Shown: positions 1-8,527, counted from the stretch's first letter. The stretch: 48,309 nt of DNA from Deltaproteobacteria bacterium (GCA_028818775.1 JAPPNE010000072.1:1-48309); one strand, 5' to 3'. Notes: generated by a model not told the origin, from the letters alone. Translations and numbers: made by a program.

Positions 1-403
1 CATCGTCCACCTTCTTCTGGAAGATGCCGTACATGGCCGCGGCGGCGCCGGAGCACGTCGGGCCGATGCCCACCAGCGCCTCGGTCTGCGATTCCACCTT
101 GCGCACGACGGAGATCGCCTGGTCCGCGTTGCACGCGGAGTCGTAGTAGGTGAACTCCATCTTCGCCATGGTGCCGTCGCCCAGCTTGACGCCGCCGGCG
201 TCGTTGATGCTCTTGACGGCGGCCTTGAGCACGGCTTCGGAGTTGACGCCGAACGAGCGCAACGGACCGGACTTCGCGCCCCAGCCCGCGATCTTGACGG
301 TTCGATCGGCCGCGGCCGCCGGTTGCCCCAGCGCAAGGATCGAGGCAGCTGCGGCCAGAGCGGTTAGAGCGGTTACAATGGTCGCGAGTTTGGATTTGGA
401 CAT
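1..403 (-). CDS. Branched-chain amino-acid-type ABC transporter substrate-binding protein (3' truncated by window edge)
   Basis: The first 134 codons are visible. An N-terminal signal peptide with an Ala-rich hydrophobic core ends near AAAADRT. It is followed by a Peripla_BP_6-like start: VKIAGWGAKSGPLRSFGVNS, then INDAGGVKLGDG and an NADQAISVVRK helix, as in LivJ-type binding proteins. Such proteins deliver amino acids, amides or aromatic acids to an ABC permease from the periplasm. The ATG at 403 has GGGAGG seven bases upstream. The gene is divergent from a FadR-type regulator, and a good promoter with a palindrome over its -35 box lies at 510-544. The ligand cannot be told. Confidence 0.85.
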   Translation of the reverse strand, partial: MSKSKLATIVTALTALAAAASILALGQPAAAADRTVKIAGWGAKSGPLRSFGVNSEAVLKAAVKSINDAGGVKLGDGTMAKMEFTYYDSACNADQAISVVRKVESQTEALVGIGPTCSGAAAAMYGIFQKKVDD

Positions 404-509
404 CTTGACACCTCCCGTTAAATTCGGACGAACCCTTGAGCGACTCGGACTCGAAATTATACGGTCGTGGATGCTCTTCCGTTGAATTTGACGATCAATC
501 TAATGTAAC

Positions 510-538
510 AAACTAGGGTAGCGGTCTTTATTTGTCAA
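510..538 (-). promoter_or_regulatory. Sigma70-like promoter for the substrate-binding protein gene
   Basis: Read on the minus strand, TTGACA (533-538) and TAGTTT (510-515) are separated by exactly 17 nt and point toward the gene starting at 403. The -35 box is perfect; the -10 matches only partly. This leaves a leader of about 100 nt. It is predicted by eye only. Confidence 0.45.
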
Positions 539-544
539 ACAAAT
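530..544. promoter_or_regulatory. Palindromic operator candidate (ATTTGT-CAA-ACAAAT)
   Basis: A perfect 15-bp palindrome, six-base arms around CAA, covers the -35 box of the minus-strand promoter and lies about 30 nt upstream of the regulator's likely TTG start. FadR/GntR proteins bind short palindromes as dimers, so it may be the autoregulatory and target operator of the neighbouring gene. Binding is inferred. Confidence 0.4.
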
Positions 545-573
545 TTACATTGGCAACGGAAGGGAGATGGGCG

Positions 574-1344
574 TTGGTCAAGGCGAAAGTGATCTACAAA
601 CCATTGATGACGGGCGGCCTCGCGAAGCAGATTGCCGAGCGCATCAGGGAATCCATCACCGATGGGAGACTCAAGGCCGACGACCGGCTTCCCACCGAAG
701 AAGAGCTCGCTCGCCAGTTCCAGGTATCGCGGCCTACCATACGCGAGGCATTGAAACGGTTGGCTGCGCAGAGCTTGATCCGATCGCGGCGCGGCGCGAC
801 CGGCGGGTCTTTCATCAACCGGCCGAGCCGTGAGGAGGTCAGCTCCAACCTGACCACCGCCACCGCGCTCCTGGTGAGCCTGGGTGAATTCAAGATCCCG
901 GAGATCCTGGAAGCGCGCCAGGAGTTGGAGTTGTTGTGCGTCCGCCAGGCGGTGTCCCGATGCGGACAGGCGGAACTCGACACCATGGCCCGCGAGGTCG
1001 ACTACCAGCAGCGGGAGTCGATCTCGGACGAGGACTTCTGCGCCTCGGACGTGCGCTTTCATCGAGCGCTCGCCGACGCCACCCACAACTCCGTGTTGAA
1101 GTTCGTCATGTTCACCGTGATCGAGGCGTTGCAGCCGATCGAGAACATGGTGGTCTATCGGGTGCGCGAGCGTAAGGTAATCGCCCGGCAGCACGAGGAA
1201 ATTCTGGCCGCCTTGCGGGTCAAGGACGAAGCGGCGGCGGCGGAAACGGTCCGGGAGCAAACCGCATACCTCAGAGAACGTTTCGACGCCGCACAGGCAA
1301 TGAGAAAATCCCACTCGAAGTTCAGGCCGGCCGAGCCGGCCTGA
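574..1344 (+). CDS. FadR-subfamily GntR transcriptional regulator
   Basis: 256 aa. The N-terminal winged helix has the GntR signature: LAKQIAERIRESITDGRLK, then LPTEEELARQFQVSRPTIRE and a wing ending at GATGGSF. The C-terminal FCD ligand domain (about 95-235) has SDVRFHRAL and QHEEILAAL. The last usual metal-ligand His, in MRxHL, is Gln here (REQTAYL). I chose the TTG at 574 because GGGAG precedes it by seven bases; an upstream in-frame TTG at 532 lies within the palindrome and lacks a ribosome site. Likely ligands are organic acids handled by the flanking transporters. It is divergent from the binding-protein gene and 49 bp ahead of tctC. Confidence 0.9.
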   Translation: MVKAKVIYKPLMTGGLAKQIAERIRESITDGRLKADDRLPTEEELARQFQVSRPTIREALKRLAAQSLIRSRRGATGGSFINRPSREEVSSNLTTATALLVSLGEFKIPEILEARQELELLCVRQAVSRCGQAELDTMAREVDYQQRESISDEDFCASDVRFHRALADATHNSVLKFVMFTVIEALQPIENMVVYRVRERKVIARQHEEILAALRVKDEAAAAETVREQTAYLRERFDAAQAMRKSHSKFRPAEPA

Positions 1345-1393
1345 CCCCACCCGTCATTCTTGGCGTTTGGCATATTTGCCACGGAGGTGAACC

Positions 1394-2407
1394 ATGCGGA
1401 GAAGAACGAGTTTGCGCAAGTCTTTTGCATTGGCCGGAGCGAGCATGGCGGCGATGCTTCTGTGCCTGTTGATCGGCACCACCGCCGGCGCCCAGAAGCT
1501 GCCCAGCAAGATCACGTGGATCGTGCCCTTCGGACTGGGGGGCGGCACCGGGACCTCGGCGCTGTTGCTGGCGCCGAAGCTGCAGGCGAAGCTCGCGGGC
1601 AACGGCGTCAAGGAAGTCAAGGTGGTGAGCCTGCCGGGAGCCGGCGGCACCGTGGGGACGAAGAGGCTCTACGGCTCACCGGCGGACGGGAGCGTCATCG
1701 GCAGCATGCTGCCGGCGGGCGGACTGGCGCAGTCCGCGACACGGGACGTGGGCTTCGACCTCGCCAAGTTCACCTACCTGGCCAAGATCACCACCGCTCC
1801 CCGTTTCCTGTTCGTGAAAGGGGACTCCCCCATCAAGTCGCTCGACGACCTCATCGCGGAAGGAAAGAAGCGGGCGCTGAAGGTCGCCTCCGCGGGTGCG
1901 GCGTCGGCCGGGTCGTTCGTGCTGGCCAACCTCATCGACAAGACCGGCATGCAGGTGAAGGAGGTCACCGGGTACAAGAGCGGCCGTTCACTGGTGGTGG
2001 CGGTGGCGCGCGGCGACGTCGACACGACCATCAAGACCACCGGCGGCGTCATCACCTTCATCAAGTCCGGCGAGGTCCGGGGCCTGGTGCAGCTCTCCTC
2101 GGAGAAGGACAAGGATCCGTTCTTCCCGGACATACCGTCCGCCGAGGCCCTGGGACGCAAGGACCTCATGGCCGGCGGCATCCTGTACATCATCGTGGCG
2201 GCGCCGCCCAAGGTGCCGCAGGCCGTGGCGGACGTGCTGAGGAACGCCGTGCACCAGGTCATCATGGAGTCCAAGGCGGAGCTCGAGAGCAAGGCCCAGG
2301 TCATCCACTCTCCCGCCACCGGGAAAGAGACGGCCATGCTCGTGAACAACCTGATCAAGGACTATGCGAACCTGATCGCCCTCTACAAGGCGCAGCAGAA
2401 GAAGTAG
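1394..2407 (+). CDS. TctC/Bug-family tripartite tricarboxylate transporter substrate-binding protein
   Basis: 337 aa with a signal peptide (RRRTSLRK, then a hydrophobic stretch to about residue 32). The mature start KITWIVPFGLGGGTGTSA and the loop LPGAGGTVGTKRLYGSPADG match the Bug/TctC fold, in which two beta-alpha loops grip a carboxylate. The periplasmic protein captures a carboxylic acid for the TctAB permease. GGAGG precedes the ATG. It follows the regulator gene by 49 bp and precedes tctA by 170 bp. There is no tctB in this operon. Confidence 0.88.
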   Translation: MRRRTSLRKSFALAGASMAAMLLCLLIGTTAGAQKLPSKITWIVPFGLGGGTGTSALLLAPKLQAKLAGNGVKEVKVVSLPGAGGTVGTKRLYGSPADGSVIGSMLPAGGLAQSATRDVGFDLAKFTYLAKITTAPRFLFVKGDSPIKSLDDLIAEGKKRALKVASAGAASAGSFVLANLIDKTGMQVKEVTGYKSGRSLVVAVARGDVDTTIKTTGGVITFIKSGEVRGLVQLSSEKDKDPFFPDIPSAEALGRKDLMAGGILYIIVAAPPKVPQAVADVLRNAVHQVIMESKAELESKAQVIHSPATGKETAMLVNNLIKDYANLIALYKAQQKK

Positions 2408-2442
2408 GCTCGAAACAGGCTTGAAGCCTCCTACCGCACCGT

Positions 2443-2489
2443 CCGGCCCGGATGATCGGCGGATTGTCCTGTCCGCGCATCCGGGCCGG
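2443..2489. repeat. Intercistronic inverted repeat between tctC and tctA
   Basis: CCGGCCCGGATG at 2443-2454 is repeated as its exact reverse complement at 2478-2489, with a 23-nt loop. The right arm overlaps a second GGCCGGGC/GCCCGGCC-type hairpin. There is no T tract. It could stabilise the upstream mRNA so that the binding protein exceeds the permease, a common arrangement in transporter operons. Confidence 0.5.
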
Positions 2490-2577
2490 CCCTGGTGGCC
2501 CGGCCGCCAGGTTGGCGCACCACGCCAAGCCGCGCGTTCCATGGGCGTCGCGGCCAACACGCTGAAAGAGATGCTCC

Positions 2578-4092
2578 GTGATTGAGGCCATCGGCGAAGC
2601 GCTGCTCAACGTTTTCGGGTTTCCCAACGTCCTGGTGGTGCTTCTCGGCGTCACGGTGAGCATGCTCTTCGGCGCCCTGCCCGGCCTGGGCGGCATCGTC
2701 ATCCTGACGCTGTCGCTGCCCATCATCATGGCGATGGAGACGAAACTGGCCATGATGGTCTTCGCCGCTTCCATCGGCGGGATCACCTTCGGCGGCTCCA
2801 TCTCCGCCATCCTGCTCAACGTCCCCGGCACCGTCGCCAACATCGCGACGGTTTTCGACGGGCATCCGCTGGCCCGGCAGGGCCGCGCCGGCTACGCCCT
2901 CGCCATCTCCGCGACGGCGTCCGCCCTCGGGTCGGTGTTCGGCTACGTGATCTTCCTGCTGCTGCTGCCGGTGGTGCGCTCGGTGGTGTTCTCCTTCGGC
3001 CCGCCGGAGTTCTTCCTCATGGCGCTGCTGGGCATCAGCCTGATCGCGTCGCTGACCCAGAGCGAGCCGGTCAAGGGGCTCATCTCCGCGGGTCTGGGAT
3101 TCCTGGTGGCCTTCATCGGGTACTCTCCGATTACCGGGGACGTGAGGTACGCCTTCGACCTGGACTATCTCTGGGACGGGGTCCACACGGGGGTTATCGC
3201 CATCGGCATCTTCGCCGTTTCCGAGATGTTCTTCCTGGCGGTGAAGGGCGAAGAGTTGGTCCAGGACACCGGGGTGGTGCGGCCCACGGTCAGGGACGTG
3301 CTGGACGGCGTCCGGTTCGTGCTCGCCAACTTCTTTCTGCTGGTCCGGAGCGCGGTGATCGGCTGCGTGGTGGGCATCATCCCGGGCGTCGGCGCCAATG
3401 TCGCGGCCTTTCTGGCCTATGCTCAGGCGCAGGCCACCTCCCGGAACCGCGCCAACTTCGGCCGCGGCGCACCGGAGGGCGTGCTCGCGCCGGAGGCTTC
3501 CAACGACGCCAAGGACGGCGGCGCGCTGCTGCCCACGGTGGCCTTCGGGATTCCCGGGAGCGCGCCCCACGCCATCCTGCTGGTGGGACTGCTGCTGCTC
3601 GGCCTGAACCCCGGCAAGGAGCTGCTGACCACGCACCAAGCTACGGTCTTCACCCTGGTGCTGGCGCTGATCGCCGCCAACGTGTGGACCTCCATCCTGG
3701 GGCTCCTCTTCGCCAACCAGCTCGTCAAGATCACGCGCATCCGGGTCACGCTCATCATCCCCATCGTCCTGGTGATCAGCTTCGTCGGCGCCTTCGTGCT
3801 GCGCAACAATCTCCTGGACGCGTTCGCCGTGCTCGTGTTCGGCTTCGTCGGCTACGGCATGAAGAAGTACAACTACTCCTTCATCACCTTCATCCTCGCC
3901 TACGTGCTCGGGGAGATCGCCGAAGTCTCGCTGTTCCAGACGCTGCTCATCTCGGACACGGGCTTCCTGATCTTCGTCACCCGTCCGATCTCGCTGGTGC
4001 TGACCCTGCTCATCCTGGCGGCCCTGGGCCTGCCGCTGCTCGGACCGCTCAAACGGGCGTGGCAAGCGCGGCAAGGCGCGGACGCGCCGTAG
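2578..4092 (+). CDS. TctA-family tripartite tricarboxylate transporter large permease
   Basis: 504 aa and strongly hydrophobic, with about 10-12 predicted membrane segments. TctA hallmarks are LPGLGG near the N-terminus, GGSISAILLNVPGT, and IIPGVGANVAAFLAYAQA followed by APEASNDAKDGGALLPTVAF. It forms the secondary transport pore driven by the ion gradient. The start is GTG with a weak AAGAGA site. The usual small TctB subunit is missing between tctC and this gene; other TctB genes lie at 15271 and 35033. The ligand is unknown. Confidence 0.9.
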   Translation: MIEAIGEALLNVFGFPNVLVVLLGVTVSMLFGALPGLGGIVILTLSLPIIMAMETKLAMMVFAASIGGITFGGSISAILLNVPGTVANIATVFDGHPLARQGRAGYALAISATASALGSVFGYVIFLLLLPVVRSVVFSFGPPEFFLMALLGISLIASLTQSEPVKGLISAGLGFLVAFIGYSPITGDVRYAFDLDYLWDGVHTGVIAIGIFAVSEMFFLAVKGEELVQDTGVVRPTVRDVLDGVRFVLANFFLLVRSAVIGCVVGIIPGVGANVAAFLAYAQAQATSRNRANFGRGAPEGVLAPEASNDAKDGGALLPTVAFGIPGSAPHAILLVGLLLLGLNPGKELLTTHQATVFTLVLALIAANVWTSILGLLFANQLVKITRIRVTLIIPIVLVISFVGAFVLRNNLLDAFAVLVFGFVGYGMKKYNYSFITFILAYVLGEIAEVSLFQTLLISDTGFLIFVTRPISLVLTLLILAALGLPLLGPLKRAWQARQGADAP

Positions 4093-4121
4093 CGTCCGGC
4101 CGGTCGAGAACACCTGGACTC

Positions 4122-7100
4122 ATGCTCTACTACGCCGACCTGCACGTCCACTCCCGCTTCTCCCGCGCCACCAGCCGCAACTGCGACCTCAAGCACCTGG
4201 CCATCTGGGCGCGCAAGAAGGGCATCGGCGTCGTCGGCACCGGCGACTTCACCCATCCGGCGTGGCGCGCCGAGCTGAAGGAGCAGCTCGTGCCGGCGGA
4301 GCCCGGCCTCTTCCGGCTGCGTCCCGACCTCGAGAAGGCCGTGGAAGCGGAGCTTCCGCCGGCCTGTGCCGGCAGCCTCAACCCGGTGCGCTTCATGCTG
4401 TCGGTGGAGATCTCCACCATCTACAAGAAGGGAGACAAGACCCGGAAGATCCACCACCTGGTCTACGCCCCGGACTTCGACGCCGTGGACCGGCTGGTGG
4501 CCGCCCTCACCCGCATCGGCAACCTCCACTCGGACGGCCGCCCGATCCTGGGGCTGGACTCGCGCCACCTGCTGGAGATGACCCTGGAGTCCGGGCCCGG
4601 CTCCTACCTCGTGCCCGCCCACGTGTGGACGCCGTGGTTCGCCGCGCTGGGTTCCAAGTCCGGCTTCGACGCCGTCGACGACTGCTACGGGGACCTGGCG
4701 CCGCACATCTTCGCGGTGGAGACGGGGCTGTCGTCGGACCCGCCCATGAACTGGCGGGTATCCTCCCTGGACCGCTTCCGGCTGGTGTCCAATTCCGACG
4801 CCCACTCCCCGGAGAAACTCGGGCGCGAGGTGTGCGTGTTCGACACGGAGATGGACTACTTCTCCCTGCGCCGGGCGCTGGAGACCGGCGAGGGATACGG
4901 CGGCACCCTGGAGTTCTTCCCGGAGGAGGGCAAGTACCACCTGGACGGACACAGGAACTGTAACGTCCGGCTGGAGCCGGACGAGACCCGCCGGCACCAG
5001 GGCCGCTGCCCGTCGTGCGGAAAGCCCCTGACCGTGGGGGTCATGCACCGGGTCGAGGACCTGGCCGACCGGGCTCCCGGCGCACAACCCCCCGACACCG
5101 CCGGGGACACTCAAGGGCTGATCCCGCTCCCGGAAATCCTCGGCGAGATCAACCGGGTCGGCCCCAAGAGCAAGCGCGTGGCCATGGACTACGAGGGCCT
5201 GCTGGCGCGGCTGGGACCGGAGCTTCAACTGCTGAACAGCGTGCCGCTGGAAGACATCAACCCGGTAGCGCCGGCGCTGGTGGCCGAGGCCGTGGCACGC
5301 CTGCGCCGCCGGGAGGTGATCTGCGAAGCCGGATATGACGGCGTTTACGGGACCATCCGCCTGTTCCGGGACGGCGAGCTGGCGCGGCGCAGCCGCGGAG
5401 CGGCGCTCTTCGAAGCGGAGGACATGAGCGCCGGAGTGGTCCGCGAGCCGGCGCCGCCGGCCGTGCCAGGCCCGGCGGGAGACCGGGAACGACACCCTGC
5501 CGACGCTGGACACGCGCCCTGCACGGCGAACCCGCCGTGGGACGACGTCTCGTCGGGGCAACTTGCGCTCCCGGTGAACTTCTCCCCCGGGAGCCGGGAC
5601 CTCCTGGCCGGGCTGGACGCCGAGCAGCGCCGGGCCGCCGAGATCATCGACGGGCCCCTGCTCATCGTCGCCGGCCCGGGATCGGGAAAGACCCGCACGC
5701 TGACCCATCGGCTCGCCCACCTGATCGAGAGCCGTAAGGCCGCTCCGGGCGGCTGTCTGGCCGTGACGTTCACGCGCCGGGCCGCTGATGAGATGCGCAA
5801 CAGGCTGCGGGCGCTCCTGCCGGACACCTGGGCCGACATCCCGCTCCACACCTTTCACTCCCTCGGCCTCGCCCTGCTCCGCGAGCACTGGAACGCCGCC
5901 GGGCTGCAACGCGGTTTCCGGGTGGCGCCGGAAGGCGAGCGCCTTCGGTTGATGCAGGAGGCACTGGCAATCTCCGAGCGCCAGGCCCGCGCCCACCTGT
6001 CGGCCATCTCCCACGCCAAGCGGACCGGCGCTTTCGCGGCCGGCGACAAGCTCGCGAAGGCTTGGGACGCCTACCGGCAGGCCCTGGAAACACGCAACTG
6101 GTGCGACTTCGACGACCTCGTCATCCGCGCCGCCGACGCCCTGGGAAACGATGCCGAAGCCCGCGCACGAGTCCGGCAGCAGTATCCCTGGGTGTGCATC
6201 GACGAGTACCAGGACGTGGACGAGCAGCAGGTACGCCTCATCGGGCAACTGGTGCCGCCCGACGGCAACATCTGCGCCATCGGCGACCCCGATCAGGCCA
6301 TCTACGGCTTCCGTGGGGCGGATGTCCGCTTCTTCAACCGGTTTTCCGAGGATTTCCCTGGCGCCCGGGTGGTGCGCCTCGACCGCAACTACCGCTCCGA
6401 CCGCAACATCGTGACGCTGTCGTCCCAAGTGATGGGCTCCGCTTCCTCGGCCGGGCCGTCCATCCCCGTGCTCGACGACGCACCCAACCTCGTCACCCTG
6501 CATGAGGCCCCGAGCGAGAAGGCAGAGGCGGAGTTCGTCGTCCAGTCGCTGGAAGAGATCCTGGGCGGACACAGCTTCTTCTCCCTCGACAGCGGCCGCT
6601 CGACCGAGTCCCAGGGGCACGATTTTTCGTTCTCGGACTTCGCCGTGCTCTACCGCACCGAGGCCCAGGCCGAGGCGCTGGCCGAAGCCCTCGCACGCTC
6701 CGGCATGCCCTTCCAGCAACGCTCCCACAACCCGCTGTCGGACCATCCCGGCGTCGCCGCCCTGGTGGAAGCCCTGGAGAACACCCCCGCCCCCGGCGCG
6801 AGAAGCGTGCGGGAGCGACTCGAGCGCGCCCGCGGCCCCGCCCAATCACCGGCCCCCGACACGCTGGAGGCCGTGGAACTGCTGCGCCCCCTGGCCGACG
6901 CCTGCGGCGGAGACCTGGACCGGTTCCTTTCCGAGCTGGCCCTCGGCACCCAGGTCGACACCTGGGACCCCCGCGCCGACCGCGTATCGCTGCTCACCCT
7001 CCACGCCGCCAAGGGCCTGGAGTTCCCCGTGGTCTTCATCGTCGGCTGCGAGCACGGCCTGCTCCCCCTGACTTGGGGCAAGCCCGAGCCCGAAGACCCC

Positions 7101-7319
7101 GCCGAGGAGCGCCGCCTGTTCTACGTCGGCGTTACCCGCGCCCAGACCCGGCTCTACCTGTGCCGTGCCCGCAAGCGGCGCTGGCGCGGCAAGGTCCGCG
7201 AGATGTCCCCCTCACCCTACTTGGCGGACATCGAGGAGAGGCTCCTGGAAAAAAAGCGCTCCCGGCCTTCCATTGCCCGTGCGCGGAAGCAGGACGATCA
7301 GTTGGAGTTGTTCTCGTAG
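4122..7319 (+). CDS. EndoQ-like PHP endonuclease fused to UvrD/Rep-type SF1A helicase
   Basis: 1065 aa from the ATG at 4122. Residues 1-430 match endonuclease Q / TIGR00375-type proteins: PHP motif DLHVHSRFSRATS (6-18), VGTGDFTHP, SNSDAHSP, and a zinc-finger-like block with C280, C296 and C299 (CPSCGKPLTVGV). EndoQ nicks 5' to deaminated bases. Residues about 490-1045 form a complete UvrD/Rep helicase: Q motif LDAEQRRAAE, Walker A GPGSGKT (518-524), DEYQD (694-698), GDPDQAIYGFRGAD, LDRNYRSD, TLHAAKGLEFP and YVGVTRAQTRLY. The C-terminus has QLELF (1060-1064), like the beta-clamp consensus QL[SD]LF. Nicking, unwinding and clamp binding in one chain suggests alternative excision repair; function is inferred. 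Confidence 0.9.
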   Translation: MLYYADLHVHSRFSRATSRNCDLKHLAIWARKKGIGVVGTGDFTHPAWRAELKEQLVPAEPGLFRLRPDLEKAVEAELPPACAGSLNPVRFMLSVEISTIYKKGDKTRKIHHLVYAPDFDAVDRLVAALTRIGNLHSDGRPILGLDSRHLLEMTLESGPGSYLVPAHVWTPWFAALGSKSGFDAVDDCYGDLAPHIFAVETGLSSDPPMNWRVSSLDRFRLVSNSDAHSPEKLGREVCVFDTEMDYFSLRRALETGEGYGGTLEFFPEEGKYHLDGHRNCNVRLEPDETRRHQGRCPSCGKPLTVGVMHRVEDLADRAPGAQPPDTAGDTQGLIPLPEILGEINRVGPKSKRVAMDYEGLLARLGPELQLLNSVPLEDINPVAPALVAEAVARLRRREVICEAGYDGVYGTIRLFRDGELARRSRGAALFEAEDMSAGVVREPAPPAVPGPAGDRERHPADAGHAPCTANPPWDDVSSGQLALPVNFSPGSRDLLAGLDAEQRRAAEIIDGPLLIVAGPGSGKTRTLTHRLAHLIESRKAAPGGCLAVTFTRRAADEMRNRLRALLPDTWADIPLHTFHSLGLALLREHWNAAGLQRGFRVAPEGERLRLMQEALAISERQARAHLSAISHAKRTGAFAAGDKLAKAWDAYRQALETRNWCDFDDLVIRAADALGNDAEARARVRQQYPWVCIDEYQDVDEQQVRLIGQLVPPDGNICAIGDPDQAIYGFRGADVRFFNRFSEDFPGARVVRLDRNYRSDRNIVTLSSQVMGSASSAGPSIPVLDDAPNLVTLHEAPSEKAEAEFVVQSLEEILGGHSFFSLDSGRSTESQGHDFSFSDFAVLYRTEAQAEALAEALARSGMPFQQRSHNPLSDHPGVAALVEALENTPAPGARSVRERLERARGPAQSPAPDTLEAVELLRPLADACGGDLDRFLSELALGTQVDTWDPRADRVSLLTLHAAKGLEFPVVFIVGCEHGLLPLTWGKPEPEDPAEERRLFYVGVTRAQTRLYLCRARKRRWRGKVREMSPSPYLADIEERLLEKKRSRPSIARARKQDDQLELFS

Positions 7320-7579
7320 GATCGTGTGGCCCGCACCCGCTCGGTTTGGCGAAACCCGATCCGTGATGCCTCGCCCGCTATGCGTGGTTCCCAGGTTCGA
7401 CTCGGTATATTGAACGGGAGAACTGCTTGACTCTGCTGGCAGTTCAGCAACAATTAAGGGAAACTCTGATCAATTGTGAGAGCGCCCTTCGGAAATTGTT
7501 CAGAGCTTCCCAAGCCTATGGTCTCGGCGCATTCCACAAGGAGCGGGGATGCGGCCAAAGTAAAGTGGAAGGAGACTCC

Positions 7580-8059
7580 ATGTACAACATTCTGAGACTG
7601 GCCCTGGTCGGTTTGTTGGCCGTATCCCTTTCCGGTTGTTTGAGCGGAGCCGGCGAGAAGGAAAGCGCGGGCACGCTGCTGGGCGCGGTGGCCGGCGGCA
7701 TCGCCGGAGCGCAGATGGGCAAAGGACGGGGGAAGCTGGTCACGACCGGAATAGGCACGCTCCTCGGCGCGGCCATCGGCAACGAGATCGGCAAGTCGCT
7801 CGACCGCGCGGACCGGCTCGCCATGGAGCGGGCGACCCAAAGTTCACTGGAGACGGCGCCCGTCGGACAAACCACCGCGTGGAAGAACCCCGATTCCGGC
7901 AACCAAGGCACCATCACACCGCGCAAGACCTTCCAGCGCAACGACGGCACCTACTGCCGCGAGTTCACCCAGACCATCACCATCGGCGGCCGTACCGAAG
8001 AAGCCTACGGCACCGCCTGCCGCCAGCCCGACGGCACCTGGAAGCTGACTTCGGCGTAG
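7580..8059 (+). CDS. Glycine-zipper outer-membrane lipoprotein, 17-kDa surface antigen-like
   Basis: 159 aa. The signal sequence ends in lipobox LSGC with Cys20 as the lipidation site. Residues about 33-70 form a glycine-zipper two-helix segment (GTLLGAVAGGIAGAQMGKG, then GTLLGAAIGNEIGKSLD), typical of Rick_17kDa_Anti. The C-terminal soluble part has YCREFTQTITIGG and YGTACRQPDGTWKL, as in RT0821/Lpp0805-type proteins. It is probably an envelope structural lipoprotein. AGGA precedes the ATG at 7580; longer upstream starts lack a signal peptide. It stands alone. Confidence 0.88.
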   Translation: MYNILRLALVGLLAVSLSGCLSGAGEKESAGTLLGAVAGGIAGAQMGKGRGKLVTTGIGTLLGAAIGNEIGKSLDRADRLAMERATQSSLETAPVGQTTAWKNPDSGNQGTITPRKTFQRNDGTYCREFTQTITIGGRTEEAYGTACRQPDGTWKLTSA

Positions 8060-8081
8060 AGCGCCGCGCCTACAGGCGGCG

Positions 8082-8309
8082 TCAAGACCCCTTCCCCGCT
8101 TGTAGGGGCGACCGGTCGGTCGCCCCTACAGGCAACGATCTCGTGCCTTCGACCGGGCGTGCTTCACCGTGCTCCTTGGGCCGCGGCTCGACGATTTCCG
8201 CATCCCACCAAAACGTCTCCTCCAGTTCCGGAACATCGCTGAAGTCCATGTCCTCGTCCTTCGCAGCCGCGATTTGTGTCGGCGTGAGAGGTTTGCGATA
8301 TCTTTTCAT
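8082..8309 (-). pseudogene. BrnA-like antitoxin, truncated
   Basis: A 75-aa reading frame begins MKRYRKPLTPTQIAAAKDED then DFSDVPELEETFWWDAEIV, the N-terminal linker pattern of BrnA/COG3514 antitoxins. The expected ribbon-helix-helix domain (IRLDDDVLDWF-type) is absent. The frame instead runs through the palindromic repeat at 8101-8130 and ends. I infer that the repeat replaced the DNA-binding half. It may still be translated, but is unlikely to act as an antitoxin. Confidence 0.5.
8101..8130. repeat. REP-like palindrome, TGTAGGGGCGACC type
   Basis: Perfect 13-bp arms, TGTAGGGGCGACC and its reverse complement, flank a 4-nt loop GGTC. It lies inside the 3' part of the BrnA-like frame and 41 bp after the lipoprotein gene, where it could also act as a bidirectional terminator-like hairpin. 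Confidence 0.75.
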
Positions 8310-8458
8310 GATAAACCCGCCTTAGGGGACGCCGGACGGGCCGACAAACGCGGTCTGCGTAGACTATCACGACCCAGCGCCGCGTTTTTCAACTCCCCGA
8401 CGCCGACATAGCGAACCGCGCCGTAATTGTTGTGGGGGTCACGCGATGCCAGGACCAG
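8300..8458 (-). pseudogene. BrnT-like toxin remnant, 5'-truncated and frameshifted
   Basis: Minus-strand translation gives SRDPHNNYGAVRYVGVGELK, then after a one-base shift in a run of five A's gives RRWVVIVYADR and RRVYHEK. This resembles the C-terminal half of BrnT ribonuclease toxins (a VVVYTER-type strand, then an xRRxYxE-type ending), placed directly upstream of the BrnA-like frame as in brnTA operons. A stop codon precedes the fragment at about 8459-8461, so the 5' half is missing. The match is by eye. Confidence 0.4.
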
Positions 8459-8489
8459 TCAGCCTACAAGGCGCCTGTGTTCGCTGGGA

Positions 8490-8527
8490 ACGTTATGCTC
8501 ACACTCATTGGAGTATGATCATAACGT
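8490..8527. repeat. Inverted repeat at the 3' end of the protease gene
   Basis: ACGTTATG (8490-8497) and CATAACGT (8520-8527) can pair across a 22-nt loop around the stop codon of the protease gene. There is no strong T tract. It may be a weak terminator or mark the island edge. Confidence 0.3.

Noticed and set aside
2431..4113. 560-codon minus-strand frame
   Set aside because: Antisense to tctA. The Asp/His/Gln-rich translation is typical of the complement of a hydrophobic membrane-protein gene.
3900..6845. 981-codon open frame on the minus strand opposite the EndoQ-UvrD gene
   Set aside because: Shadow of high third-position GC. Its translation is Gly/Val/His/Gln-rich with no domain, while the plus strand carries all helicase motifs.
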